A DNA stretch of 52,808 bases from a bacterium (GCA_030648265.1 JAUSHX010000003.1:1-52808), one strand, 5' to 3'. Positions 8,459 through 18,134 are shown, counted from the stretch's first letter. Translations and numbers: made by a program. Notes: generated from the sequence alone by a model not told the origin.

Positions 8459-10804
8459 TTATCTCAATCTCTGGAGCAGTGACTTCAATGCCGACTCAAG
8501 CGCTGTCGCAGAGCTCGCGAGATTAGCGCGTCTTGTGTCATCGGAGCTTGTTGTCGGTGATGACTGGACCGTAAACGAAGTCCGTGCGAGTTCTTTGTCA
8601 GCTGTGTCATTCACATAGTACACAAGCTGATAGTTACCAGGAGTAGTTGGCGCTATGAGGGTTTTCGTGCCACTTGATAAGCCGTCAGTGTATACCCATG
8701 TCTTATCAACCCCGTTATTCCCTGCGCTTGGCCATGCCTCACCATTTTTTACTACAGTAACCCAATCTTTGGGATACGTAGTTCCTGGATTACTCCACGT
8801 GACGTGGATCGCTTCACCTGGAGTGAATACTGGTTTTGGTAGAGCAAGCTGAACACCAACTGCAATTGCAACTTGTTGCACGGTAAAGCTTATGGGGTAA
8901 TCATCAGTATTTATATTTCCGGCATTATCCATGCACCTTACATAGAAGGTATTTGCTCCTGATTGAACATTTACTGTTGTTGAATGATCGGTTGAGTTGT
9001 TAAAATTCCAAGAAGAGAAGTCATTCATGCCCCAGTAAGAGGTGTTTGGGTAACTCCCATTGACATACTTACAACGCGCCGGTTCATTGGTCTGCAAGCT
9101 TAACGTAAGCGAGGAAACTGGCGGTGTAATACCGGTCGGGCTACCGCTTGAACGAACTGGTTGGGTTGTGTCGGTAGCACTTACCAAAGTCACCGTAACT
9201 GCCTGTGAAGCCGAAGGACCATCCTTACCTGTTCCCGGATCATTTGCGCACCAAAGTTTGTAAGAGGTGGTTTGTAAAGGAGAAACTGTTTTTGATGCAC
9301 TGCCACTTGGAGGAACGCTCTCCTCGCTTGCGCCATACTGGAGAACGCAACGATTTGCGTCAGCTATCTTCCATGAAAGAGTGGCCGACTGACCAGCGGT
9401 AATTGTCGTTGGATTTGCGGTAAGGGTAAGCGTCGGCGTTCCGACGAAAGTAACGGTAACCGCCATTTCAGCGCTGGCAGAACCCGCGCTGTTGGAGACG
9501 GTGAACTTCGGCTTGTAGACGCCGTTGTATTTGTAGATGTGAGTGAATGTGGCTGATGTTTGGATTGATGTTTGGACCGGGCTGGATGCCATAGGAATGA
9601 GACTGGATCCTTCATCGCTCCACTGTACCGAGTATCTCAATTGCGCCCCTGCCTGATTCGGGACGGATGCTATGACTGTCCACGTGCCAGTCTGCCCTGC
9701 GTTCAGAGATGCCGGGCCTTCAATACCCTTCACAACTGGCGCACTGACGTTTGAGTTTGAATTGGTGACAATAATTGTTGCGGTGCCGACAGTGTCAACG
9801 TGCCCGTCTTGATATTGTTCCGGATTTGTTTTTAGTGTTGCAACGTACGAGCCTGGGGCAGTGTACACGTGGCTCTCATTTACATTGAGCGACGTGCATC
9901 CTTCAGCACAAGCAACAAATGCAGGTGTGGAACCATCACCAAAATCAAGGATGTAATGAATACCTACTGAAGCAGTGCCGAAAAACGCCACCTTAAGCGG
10001 CGCGGAACCAGATGCCGGCGAAGCGGTGAAGGATGAGGCAATGCCGCAACTAAAACTTGCAGATTCATTGTTACCGTCAATTGTTGTGTTCGCGCTTCCT
10101 ACACAATCACTCCTCCACGTGATTGAGTTGCCTTTGGATCCCTTTACGTTAGCTACACATGAGGCAACACCAGAACAACTAAATTGGAATTGAAAATCAT
10201 CCGCAAGACGCATGGTTCCATAGCATTTTCGTTCTGTCGTCGCACCATTGAAGACGCATTTTACTTGTTCAGAAACAGTAGAGGGGCGAACTGGTGATGT
10301 TCCTGAGGTCGTTGGTTGTGTCGGTTGAGGTGTCGGTTGAGCCGGCGTTGTTGCACCCCCACACGTCGCATCCTTAATCTTTCCACGGGTCAATGGCCCT
10401 GTGTATCCAGTCGGGTTGAGTGAAAGACCTGTTTGATAACTTTTAATCGCATTGACTGTCATCTGTCCATAAAAACCAGTCGGCTCGGTATTTAGATATC
10501 CATTTGTCTGAAGGAAATCCTGCAATTCAGAAACATCGCCGCCTGTTTTAAAGTCGGTTGAGCGATAGCCAATATTGTTTTGTAAATCTACGCACGTTGA
10601 GGGCGCGCTTGGGGGAAGGTCGCCTTGATTTGGAAACGTTGATACTTGCGTCGCCGTAGTACTTTGAGCGCTCTTTAGTTGATTAATTTGCGCAAGTAGA
10701 GCACTAACCTGCGCCTGCAAATCGCTTAAAGTGTCTGCGGAAGCGAGTAATGGAGTAACGAGCAACACGAGACCAAGACCAGCTAACGCGGTTCTTTTAA
10801 GCAT
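8459..10804 (-). CDS. Large secreted surface protein with peptidoglycan-binding and PKD/Ig-like domains
   Basis: Signal peptide MLKRTALAGLGLVLLVTPLLASA; PG-binding-like GDVSELQDFLQTNGYLNTEPTGFYGQMTVNAIKSYQ; PKD-like DFGDGS. Start moved to internal Met (track 10843). Confidence 0.8.
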   Translation of the reverse strand: MLKRTALAGLGLVLLVTPLLASADTLSDLQAQVSALLAQINQLKSAQSTTATQVSTFPNQGDLPPSAPSTCVDLQNNIGYRSTDFKTGGDVSELQDFLQTNGYLNTEPTGFYGQMTVNAIKSYQTGLSLNPTGYTGPLTRGKIKDATCGGATTPAQPTPQPTQPTTSGTSPVRPSTVSEQVKCVFNGATTERKCYGTMRLADDFQFQFSCSGVASCVANVKGSKGNSITWRSDCVGSANTTIDGNNESASFSCGIASSFTASPASGSAPLKVAFFGTASVGIHYILDFGDGSTPAFVACAEGCTSLNVNESHVYTAPGSYVATLKTNPEQYQDGHVDTVGTATIIVTNSNSNVSAPVVKGIEGPASLNAGQTGTWTVIASVPNQAGAQLRYSVQWSDEGSSLIPMASSPVQTSIQTSATFTHIYKYNGVYKPKFTVSNSAGSASAEMAVTVTFVGTPTLTLTANPTTITAGQSATLSWKIADANRCVLQYGASEESVPPSGSASKTVSPLQTTSYKLWCANDPGTGKDGPSASQAVTVTLVSATDTTQPVRSSGSPTGITPPVSSLTLSLQTNEPARCKYVNGSYPNTSYWGMNDFSSWNFNNSTDHSTTVNVQSGANTFYVRCMDNAGNINTDDYPISFTVQQVAIAVGVQLALPKPVFTPGEAIHVTWSNPGTTYPKDWVTVVKNGEAWPSAGNNGVDKTWVYTDGLSSGTKTLIAPTTPGNYQLVYYVNDTADKELARTSFTVQSSPTTSSDDTRRANLASSATALESALKSLLQRLR

Positions 10805-10898
10805 GGAGAAATTTGCTACTTTGTAATCTAGAAATGATGGCACATTTTTAGCTTTTGTCTATAGCGTTTTTCAGGATTTTGGGAATAGTGCCGCACCA

Positions 10899-11621
10899 CT
10901 ATTTCCAGGGTAATTTCCGGCGTTTCTTGTATTCGAGCACAAGTGCAAGAAGATACGGAGCGCTGGGGCCTCTCCGATCATTGTGAGTATATTCATCGAG
11001 CAACCGGACAATGTTCGTAGTTGATTTGAGCCCGACACTTTCAGTCATGTGCGGAAATAATTCCTGAAAACTCGGCTTCTTTCCGGATAAGAAATCCGTC
11101 TGTGCAAAATCCATCTCCGCGGCGGTTGCGCGAACCCATTCATCCGGCGTAAGTTCCCGTGCGAAGCGAGACCTTATATCCCTCTCTGCACTCTCTTGGT
11201 CCACAACTGTTTCAGCCAGTTTATCAAGAATTCCAAAATACATGTCCAGTATCGCCCAGAAACGGTTTGGTTCTTCTATCAGTTGCTGATGTGTGAAATG
11301 AGTTATTAGATAACTTATTGCCGAGAAATCTTCTGGCAGTTGTTTACGTGCTTCGGCGATTGCCTCAGGCGAAAGAGCTGGGCCGGCTTTAAGTTCGTCT
11401 AACATTTCTCCAGCTTTGATTACAACACTCTTCCTTCGTACTCTGTCTGGGTTGTCCCAGTCACTGTAGACTGCAAAACCCTCGGCTCTCACGGAGGCTG
11501 CTATTTTTGCCTGTTCCTGTTCCCTGCGTTGCTGTGCGTTTTTTTCAATTCTATCGCGGACAGAAAATACATTGTTCCTAACAAGAGGAGGTTTTGGTTT
11601 TTCGGGGCCTGACTCATCCAT
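10899..11621 (-). CDS. Hypothetical protein, helical
   Basis: 240-aa ORF with no overlapping competitor. Confidence 0.6.
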   Translation of the reverse strand: MDESGPEKPKPPLVRNNVFSVRDRIEKNAQQRREQEQAKIAASVRAEGFAVYSDWDNPDRVRRKSVVIKAGEMLDELKAGPALSPEAIAEARKQLPEDFSAISYLITHFTHQQLIEEPNRFWAILDMYFGILDKLAETVVDQESAERDIRSRFARELTPDEWVRATAAEMDFAQTDFLSGKKPSFQELFPHMTESVGLKSTTNIVRLLDEYTHNDRRGPSAPYLLALVLEYKKRRKLPWK

Positions 11622-11669
11622 ACCTCAAGTATACCCGAAACGGAAATACGGGTGCGCAACATCCTCCCA

Positions 11670-11702
11670 CTACTTTCTTGAAGCGATTATCTCGTCTGCA
11701 AC
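11670..11702 (-). pseudogene. Diverged duplicate of the fusA 3' end (VADEIIASRK*)
   Basis: Minus strand GTTGCAGACGAGATAATCGCTTCAAGAAAGTAG versus fusA end encoding VADDIIASRK*; preceded by a CCCC..GGGG hairpin. Confidence 0.8.
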
Positions 11703-11757
11703 CCCAGTAGTAGAGCAAAGCTCACTACGGGGCAGGCATTTTTCGGCACTGTGACTT

Positions 11758-13896
11758 TTACTTACGCGAAGCGATGATGTCATCGGCTACATTCTTGGGA
11801 ACGATTGCATAGTGAGAAAATTCCAAGTTTGGAACTGCTCGGCCTTCCGTGAGAGAGCGAAGTTGTGTGGTGAAGCCGAAGAGTTCTGATAACGGAACTT
11901 TTGCGGTGATTAATTTCACTTGTCCGCGCTCGCCCATCGCTTCAATCTGTCCGCGTTTGGAATTGATGCTTCCCGTAACATCGCCCATGAATTTCTCGGG
12001 CGTGACGACTTCCAACTTCATAATCGGTTCAAGAATGACGGGCTTTGCCAATCGCATCGCTTCCTGCATCGCGTTGATTGCCGCAAGTTTGAAAGCAATT
12101 TCTGAAGAGTCCACATCGTGGTACGAGCCGTCGTACAATTCCACTGAAACATCCACCACCGGGAACCCCGCTTGGATGCCGCGCCCCATCGCTTCTATTA
12201 TTCCTTTCTTTACGGGCTGAATATACTCTTGAGGAATCACGCCGCCTTTGATGCTGTTGATGAATTCAAAGTGGTCTTCTCTGTCAACATTGTTTTTTAT
12301 CTTCTTCCCCTCAACGACCGGTTCCATCGGCTTCACGCGAATTTTCACGTGGCCGTACTGGCCGCGGCCACCCGTTTGTTTAATGTGTTTGTATTCCACA
12401 TCGGAAGTTCCCTGCACCGTTTCGCGATAGGCGACTTGCGGTTTGCCCGTGGTTGCCTCAACGCCGAATTCACGGCGCATACGGTCAACAATTATTTCAA
12501 GGTGAAGCTCGCCCATGCCGGAAACAATCGTCTCCATAGTCTCCGGGTCGGAAGCGACGCGAAATGTCGGGTCTTCGTCCGAGAGGCGCGAAAGCGCCAT
12601 GCCCATCTTCTCCTGGTCAACTTTTGTCTTCGGCTCAATGCGCATGGAGATGACGGGCTCGGGGAATATAATTGCCTCAAGTGCAATCGGGTGGTCCTCG
12701 TCGCACAGCGTCTGGCCGATTTTTATTTCTTTGAGGCCGACTCCCGCGGCGATTTCTCCCGCATACACTTCTTTCAAGTCCTCGCGCTTGTCTGCTTGCA
12801 AACGCACGATGCGCCCCAAGCGCTCCTTCCTGCGAGTAGTCGCGTTATATATAAAATCACCCGCTTTGATGGTGCCGGAATATACGCGGAAAAAGGAGAG
12901 TGCGCCCACGAACGGGTCTACCTGCAATTTGAAGACGAGCGCGGCGAAAGGCGCGTTATCATCTGAAACTCGCGTCTCCGCATCACCGGTGTCCGGATTG
13001 TTTCCCTTCGCCGGAGGTAAGTCAAGAGGGCTCGGTAGATAATCCACTACGCCGTCAAGCACTAGCTGTACTCCTTTGTTCTTCAACGATGAGCCGACGT
13101 AAACAGGGAAGATTTTATTTTCTACAACCGCCTTGCGAAGCGTCTTTTTGAGCATTTCAACTGAAATTTCTTTTCCTTCCAAATATTCGCTCATGAGCGC
13201 GTCGTCATTCTCAACAATTCTCTCCACTAGCTCGTGGCGGAGCACATCCACTTCGGTTTTCAAGTCGGCCGGAACTTCTCCGGCGACGACAGTCGCGCCC
13301 ATTTCCCCTTCAAAGTGATAGCTTTTCATCATGAGTAAATCCACGACGCCTTCAAACTTGTCTTCAAGTCCGATGGGGAGTTGCATACGCACCGCTTTGG
13401 TGGAAAGACGCTCCAAAATGCTCGCGTATGATTTATCAAATGATGCGCCAGTGCGGTCTAGTTTATTTATGTAGCACAGGCGGGGCACATTGGCCTCCTC
13501 GGCGTAGCGCCAGTTGGTTTCTGATTGCGGTTCCACTCCTGCAACGCCGTCAAAAACGACGACCGCGCCGTCCAACACGCGCATGGAGCGCTTCACTTCG
13601 GATGTGAAGTCAATGTGGCCGGGGGTGTCAATAATATTGAAACGGTGTTTGTAGGAAGTGTCGGCGCCCATGTAGGAAGGATTCCAGAAACATGTGATGG
13701 CGGCGGCAGTGATGGTGATTCCGCGCTCGCGCTCCTGTTCCATCCAGTCGGTCACCGTGTTGCCCTCGTGCACCTCGCCGATTTTGTGCGACATTCCGGT
13801 ATAAAAAAGGATGCGCTCGGATGTGGTCGTCTTACCCGCGTCAATGTGCGCGATGATTCCAAAATTCCTCACCTTCTCTAAGGGGTAATCTCGCAT
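11758..13896 (-). CDS. fusA: Elongation factor G
   Basis: NFGIIAHIDAGKTTTSERILFYTG...; full-length 712 aa. Confidence 0.98.
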   Translation of the reverse strand: MRDYPLEKVRNFGIIAHIDAGKTTTSERILFYTGMSHKIGEVHEGNTVTDWMEQERERGITITAAAITCFWNPSYMGADTSYKHRFNIIDTPGHIDFTSEVKRSMRVLDGAVVVFDGVAGVEPQSETNWRYAEEANVPRLCYINKLDRTGASFDKSYASILERLSTKAVRMQLPIGLEDKFEGVVDLLMMKSYHFEGEMGATVVAGEVPADLKTEVDVLRHELVERIVENDDALMSEYLEGKEISVEMLKKTLRKAVVENKIFPVYVGSSLKNKGVQLVLDGVVDYLPSPLDLPPAKGNNPDTGDAETRVSDDNAPFAALVFKLQVDPFVGALSFFRVYSGTIKAGDFIYNATTRRKERLGRIVRLQADKREDLKEVYAGEIAAGVGLKEIKIGQTLCDEDHPIALEAIIFPEPVISMRIEPKTKVDQEKMGMALSRLSDEDPTFRVASDPETMETIVSGMGELHLEIIVDRMRREFGVEATTGKPQVAYRETVQGTSDVEYKHIKQTGGRGQYGHVKIRVKPMEPVVEGKKIKNNVDREDHFEFINSIKGGVIPQEYIQPVKKGIIEAMGRGIQAGFPVVDVSVELYDGSYHDVDSSEIAFKLAAINAMQEAMRLAKPVILEPIMKLEVVTPEKFMGDVTGSINSKRGQIEAMGERGQVKLITAKVPLSELFGFTTQLRSLTEGRAVPNLEFSHYAIVPKNVADDIIASRK

Positions 13897-13934
13897 ATTT
13901 TTGTTATGAGCCTTGGCGAATTAGAAAAACAGCG

Positions 13935-14050
13935 ACCCAGCACCATTTTGATATCCCATAACTGTATCTCGAGGTCTCGAGTCGGTTGAGACAGTCTCAA
14001 CAGAGTTTCAACGTCTTACCAAGAGCTCGGATACCAAAATGGTGCTGGGT
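13935..14050 (-). promoter_or_regulatory. fusA 5' leader inverted repeat with internal hairpins
   Basis: 22-nt arms ACCCAGCACCATTTTGATATCC / GGATACCAAAATGGTGCTGGGT, 1 mismatch; internal ttgagac-tg-tctcaa and ctcgag-ac-ctcgag. Confidence 0.75.
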
Positions 14051-14163
14051 GATGAAAACAATAGTCACTATCGTTCCTTTGTTTTCTATCAAAATAAAAA
14101 CGCCGAAGGCGTGGAGGGATAATACCGCAAATTTATAAAAAGTGAAGAGGCAAATTGCCAATA

Positions 14164-14463
14164 CTAGATTGCCATGCGGCCTGTTTGAGTCCCGATACAG
14201 ACAGAACTTTTACAGGAACACGTGACTACCATAACCGCAACGGACATACCAGGCGGGGATATGCGCGTATTTTGGCCTTTTGTTATACAGCCCCCAAGAA
14301 ACTGTTCGCAATCAGTATCAGTAGCGCACGTATTTACACAGCCGATTTGACCCTTTTCACGGTCATAAACACATCCTGCCGTTCGAATATCCAGCGTTCG
14401 CCACACGTAGATGCCTCCCCCTGCGAGAAGTAGCATGACTAAGAGTCCGAGAAAGTACTTCAT
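14164..14463 (-). CDS. Small secreted Cys-rich hypothetical protein
   Basis: MKYFLGLLVMLLLAGGGIYVWR N-terminal anchor; many Cys. Confidence 0.6.
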   Translation of the reverse strand: MKYFLGLLVMLLLAGGGIYVWRTLDIRTAGCVYDREKGQIGCVNTCATDTDCEQFLGGCITKGQNTRISPPGMSVAVMVVTCSCKSSVCIGTQTGRMAI

Positions 14464-14509
14464 ATCTTTAGCATATAACGCAAAGTGTGCGGATTTCGGG
14501 TTCCTGTTC

Positions 14510-14653
14510 CTATTGTTCTATCAGTTGCTTGCGCTCTCGCTCAAACTCCTTGAGTCGCGAAAGGTCGCGGTTCGTCCAACGGCAGGCTCCGCACATTTTG
14601 TGCGGCTTGCACAACGTACACGAACGTTTTTTCAGTTTCGTCCTTTTGCGCAT
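14510..14653 (-). CDS. Small Cys-containing (Zn-ribbon-like) protein
   Basis: MRKRTKLKKRSCTLCKPHKMCGACRWTNRDLSRLKEFERERKQLIEQ; start moved inward from 14737. Confidence 0.55.
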   Translation of the reverse strand: MRKRTKLKKRSCTLCKPHKMCGACRWTNRDLSRLKEFERERKQLIEQ

Positions 14654-14675
14654 ACCATTGCAGTATAATCCTTTA

Positions 14676-15017
14676 ATGGCCAACCGAAAGATTCTTAAAC
14701 GGCTCAAGAGGAAATGCAGTGTCTGCGGCAAAAACATCTGTGCGATTGTTTATAACAATCGCAAAATTCGAGGCGGACATTACTTCGGGAAGATACCGCT
14801 CTATCGAAAATCCGAGATGAACAAAATGGGCCGAAGCGGGGCACACAAATCAAAAATAAGTCGGACATGGACGGTTAACGTCTACAACTACGATCCAAAA
14901 TCTTATGCGCATTTTGAATATTGGGAGTGCCCGCAATGCTATTGGCATCCGACAATGAAAGCCAGTCCGATACAGCAAGCCGCAATCAAGGCAACGCTGA
15001 AAAAACGAAAACGGTAG
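14676..15017 (+). CDS. Small Zn-ribbon basic hypothetical protein
   Basis: MANRKILKRLKRKCSVCGKNI...YWECPQCYWHP; TATAAT just upstream. Confidence 0.6.
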   Translation: MANRKILKRLKRKCSVCGKNICAIVYNNRKIRGGHYFGKIPLYRKSEMNKMGRSGAHKSKISRTWTVNVYNYDPKSYAHFEYWECPQCYWHPTMKASPIQQAAIKATLKKRKR

Positions 15018-15028
15018 CTGGCTGATTA

Positions 15029-15466
15029 TCACCGTTCGAAAAGCTTGACAAGATCTCCCGGTTTAAGAATCTTAAGATTTCTTTGTTTCGCAACTTCAAC
15101 AATAGCCGCTTTAAAAAACTCATTGTCGAGTGTTACCAGAAAATCGCTTTCAGCAATTGCCGAAGCGAGAATCGGAGCATCTTTCTTGGAAATCAACTTT
15201 TCCGCGGCGGTCACTTCCCGCTTGCTGGGGTTTGAAATTGTCGCTACATCTGCAAGCCCAATCGTGGCAAACAAGTTAGAAATAAGTGCCGGTTGGTCGC
15301 TAAACTTTATTGTGAGCGTCCTCCGTACTTCCTCAAAAACGTACTCATTGATTTCAAGAGCAAGGGCATCAGAAAGCTGCGTAAGAAGATAGTAGCTGCC
15401 GCCCCGCGGAGAAAGAAGAGCGGCGATGATGACGCTTGAGTCGAGAAATACCCTCGGCTTATGCAT
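15029..15466 (-). CDS. PIN-domain (VapC-like) toxin
   Basis: RVFLDSSVIIAALLSPRGGS...KKDAPILASAIAESDFLVTLDNEFF. Confidence 0.85.
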   Translation of the reverse strand: MHKPRVFLDSSVIIAALLSPRGGSYYLLTQLSDALALEINEYVFEEVRRTLTIKFSDQPALISNLFATIGLADVATISNPSKREVTAAEKLISKKDAPILASAIAESDFLVTLDNEFFKAAIVEVAKQRNLKILKPGDLVKLFER

Positions 15467-15629
15467 ACCGCTCTTTATAGAGCTTTGCGCGAACTTTTTT
15501 AACCGTTGCCTTTACTTTTCGCCAATTCTTTTCATCAATAGAGAAATCCGGCTGAGGCATAGCCCTTTTTAACAATTTTACTTCTGTCTCAATTCTCGTA
15601 AGACGTTTTTGTATCGCCGCATTGATCAT
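15459..15629 (-). CDS. 56-aa putative antitoxin overlapping the PIN toxin start
   Basis: Manual translation MINAAIQKRLTRIETEVKLLKRAMPQPDFSIDEKNWRKVKATVKKVRAKLYKERYA*; below the ORF-track length cutoff. Confidence 0.75.
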   Translation of the reverse strand: MINAAIQKRLTRIETEVKLLKRAMPQPDFSIDEKNWRKVKATVKKVRAKLYKERYA

Positions 15630-15728
15630 TTAACAATTATAGCATGCGGCTTATTGCCAGGCAAAATGCGCGCATTCATGCGGACATGTTCTATTTTGAA
15701 ACTCGAATTGCTTCGCTACTGCTCGAAA

Positions 15729-15761
15729 TTACCAAGCAAAATATGCGAATGCTTTGTTGGC
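15729..15761 (-). pseudogene. Diverged duplicate of the rpsG 3' end (ANKAFAYFAW*)
   Basis: Minus strand GCCAACAAAGCATTCGCATATTTTGCTTGGTAA versus rpsG ANKAFAHFAW*; similarity continues past the stop (TTTCGAG). Confidence 0.88.
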
Positions 15762-15835
15762 TCCCTCCGAGGCTTATGCTTCGGACGGACACAGTCGGCC
15801 ATTCAGTAGTGAGTTACCACGCGAAGTGGGCGCCA

Positions 15836-15936
15836 CAGCACCAAAATCCTCACCGCAATCTGGTAGACAAAAAATTGTTACAGCTCGTCAACATTCCGCG
15901 ATAAATTGAATCGCGGGTCGGTTGGATTTGGTGCTG
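15836..15936. repeat. Inverted repeat between rpsG and its 3' remnant
   Basis: cagcaccaaaatcc ... ggatttggtgctg arms; same CCAGCACC core as the fusA and nusA leaders. Confidence 0.6.
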
Positions 15937-15985
15937 GACGCTACATTTTGCAACTGGAATTTCTTCGTCGCTTTGCGACTCGAAA

Positions 15986-16447
15986 TTACCAGGCAAAATG
16001 TGCGAATGCTTTGTTGGCCTCCGCCATTCTGTGGGTTGTTTCCTTTTTCGTAACCGCTGCCCCCTCCCCTTTGCGCGCGGAGCGGATTTCGTTGGTCAAG
16101 CTCTCGTGCATAGGTTTCCCTTTCGTTCCTTCTGCGGCTGCAACTATCCAGCGCATACCGAGCGAGAGCCGGCGTTCAGGGCGCACCTCGCGCGGTACCT
16201 GATAGTTGGCACCTCCCACACGGCGGGAGCGTACTTCCACTGAAGGGCTTGCTTTCTCAAGCGCCTCTTCAAGAATAACAACCGGGTCACCATCTTTCTT
16301 CAACTCCTCCATGACTTTGTAAACGATTTTTCTTGCAATGTCCTTTTTGCCGCATTCCATGACGCAGTTAATAAGCTTGGCAACCTTGTAGGAACCGTAG
16401 ATGGCATCAGGCGGCACAATATTCTTCTTTTTTGTCGGACGTCTCAT
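15986..16447 (-). CDS. rpsG: 30S ribosomal protein S7
   Basis: MRRPTKKKNIVPPDAIYGSYKVAKLINCVMECGKKDIARKIVYKVMEELKK... Confidence 0.97.
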   Translation of the reverse strand: MRRPTKKKNIVPPDAIYGSYKVAKLINCVMECGKKDIARKIVYKVMEELKKDGDPVVILEEALEKASPSVEVRSRRVGGANYQVPREVRPERRLSLGMRWIVAAAEGTKGKPMHESLTNEIRSARKGEGAAVTKKETTHRMAEANKAFAHFAW

Positions 16448-16531
16448 ATAGATAGTTATTAGCCACTAGGATTTAGGGTTTAGTGAATTTAAATGTATTT
16501 TTTCTAATGGCTAGTCGCTAGTGGCTAACAC

Positions 16532-16951
16532 CTATTTTTTAGCCGCCTTCGGTAGCTTTGCGCCGTAGCGGGAACGGCCGCGACGGCGCGCATCAACGCC
16601 CGTAGCATCCAACTTCCCGCGCACAATTGTGTAACGCAAACCGATGTCTTTCACGCGCCCTCCGCGTACGAGCACAACCGAGTGTTCCTGAAGGGCGTGC
16701 CCTTCGCCGGGGATGTAGGCGGTGATTTCCATTCCATTAGTCAAGCGGACACGGGCGATTTTTCTTATGGCCGAGTTCGGTTTGCGGGGGGTCTTTGTCG
16801 TCACGCGTGTGCAAACTCCGCGCTTGAACGGGGCGTTAAAGTAACTGGGGCGATTTTCAATCGTATTAAAACCGCGCGAAAGTGCCCCGGTCTTCGTGCG
16901 CCACGTTTTCTGTTTGCGCCCTCTTCGGGCAAGCTGATTTATGGTAGACAT
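16532..16951 (-). CDS. rpsL: 30S ribosomal protein S12
   Basis: [15 protein letters not shown]...[27 protein letters not shown]. Confidence 0.98.
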   Translation of the reverse strand: MSTINQLARRGRKQKTWRTKTGALSRGFNTIENRPSYFNAPFKRGVCTRVTTKTPRKPNSAIRKIARVRLTNGMEITAYIPGEGHALQEHSVVLVRGGRVKDIGLRYTIVRGKLDATGVDARRRGRSRYGAKLPKAAKK

Positions 16952-17110
16952 TTTTGATAGTGACTAGCCACTAGGGTTTAGTGATTAGTGAAAAGAAATA
17001 CGCGCCATGCGCGCATGCGAAATCTACTACATCTCATGGCTAAATGCAATCCTTTGTGTATCCGAGCTATTCGATTACCTATTGGCTATACCCTAACCGC
17101 TAGCGGCTAT

Positions 17111-17749
17111 TTATATCCCCGCAATCGCACCCGCGATTCCGTAGACCAGTGTCCCGAACGAGCTGCCCAAGAGAAGAATTATGATGAGCACGGTTCCCAT
17201 GCCCATAAATGGGTTGCCCTCCATTCTGATTCTCCACTGGTCGTATCCGATTGAAAGCGAACGGGGCAAAAGAGCCGGAAGCACTTTGGAACCGTCCAGA
17301 GGCGGAATTGGAATAAGATTGAAAAGAAACAGCATGACATTGACCACGACGATGAGAAACACGACGTCGCTCTGTTCGGAAGTAAGAATTCCTGTGCGAA
17401 TTATAACTCCGCCTAAAAGCGCGATAGCGAGATTGGAAGCGGGGCCGGCGCCTGCGACGATTGCCTCGCTGAACCGGCCCGGGCGGAGATTGTAGGGATT
17501 ATATGGAACCGGTTTCGCCCAACCGAAAAGCAATGGAGAATTGGTGAGGGTAAGGATAATCGGCAAAATAATTGAACCAAACATATCCAAATGCACAATC
17601 GGATTAAGGGTGAGCCGCCCCATGAGCCGCGCGGTCGGGTCTCCTAATTTATTGGCGGCAACACCGTGCATTAGCTCATGGATGACAGCCGAGAACATTA
17701 TGACGGCGACGAGAAATACAGCGTCTAGAAGTTGCATATGAAACATCAT
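17111..17749 (-). CDS. Site-2 protease family (M50) membrane metalloprotease
   Basis: HELMH zinc motif, GAGPASN; start moved to MMFHMQLL. Confidence 0.85.
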   Translation of the reverse strand: MMFHMQLLDAVFLVAVIMFSAVIHELMHGVAANKLGDPTARLMGRLTLNPIVHLDMFGSIILPIILTLTNSPLLFGWAKPVPYNPYNLRPGRFSEAIVAGAGPASNLAIALLGGVIIRTGILTSEQSDVVFLIVVVNVMLFLFNLIPIPPLDGSKVLPALLPRSLSIGYDQWRIRMEGNPFMGMGTVLIIILLLGSSFGTLVYGIAGAIAGI

Positions 17750-17788
17750 GTTATCACATTCACTTTCCAAATTCCTTGCATGCTTCCT

Positions 17789-17818
17789 TATATGCTTATT
17801 CGCACGAATAAGCATATA
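17789..17818. repeat. Palindromic repeat (copy 1)
   Basis: tatatgcttattcg-ca-cgaataagcatata; near-identical to 46409..46442. Confidence 0.85.
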
Positions 17819-17891
17819 GATACAGTGGCAGAGCAGCGCGACAAATTTTTTTGACTTTTCACTTTGTACACGATAGTATGCGCGGACTCAT

Positions 17892-18134
17892 ATGGGACGC
17901 GTGTGCGACATAACAGGTAAGACTTCCCTTGTTGGCGGAGGGTATTCTAACCGCGTCCGTGCAACCAAATTCAATCCTACGGGCAAACGCCGCCGACACG
18001 TGAATCTTCAGAAGAAGACTCTTTTCATCCCCGAGCTCGGAAAAAGAATGACGATTATGGTTTCCGCAAAGGGCCTGAAGACAATGAAGAAACGGGGCGC
18101 ACATTTGACCTTAAAAAAGGCAAATCTCATATAA
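17892..18134 (+). CDS. rpmB: 50S ribosomal protein L28
   Basis: MGRVCDITGKTSLVGGGYSNRVRATKFNPTGKRRRHVNLQKK. Confidence 0.93.
   Translation: MGRVCDITGKTSLVGGGYSNRVRATKFNPTGKRRRHVNLQKKTLFIPELGKRMTIMVSAKGLKTMKKRGAHLTLKKANLI

Noticed and set aside
8459-10804. Enzymatic function for the large surface protein
   Set aside because: Only PG-binding and PKD/Ig-like patterns are recognisable; no catalytic motif identified.
12172-12966. 264-aa plus-strand ORF inside fusA
   Set aside because: Antisense shadow ORF of a highly conserved gene; likewise the ORFs antisense to pilB (36151..36978), recJ (23300..24040), tig (41659..42555) and tuf (6777..7424).
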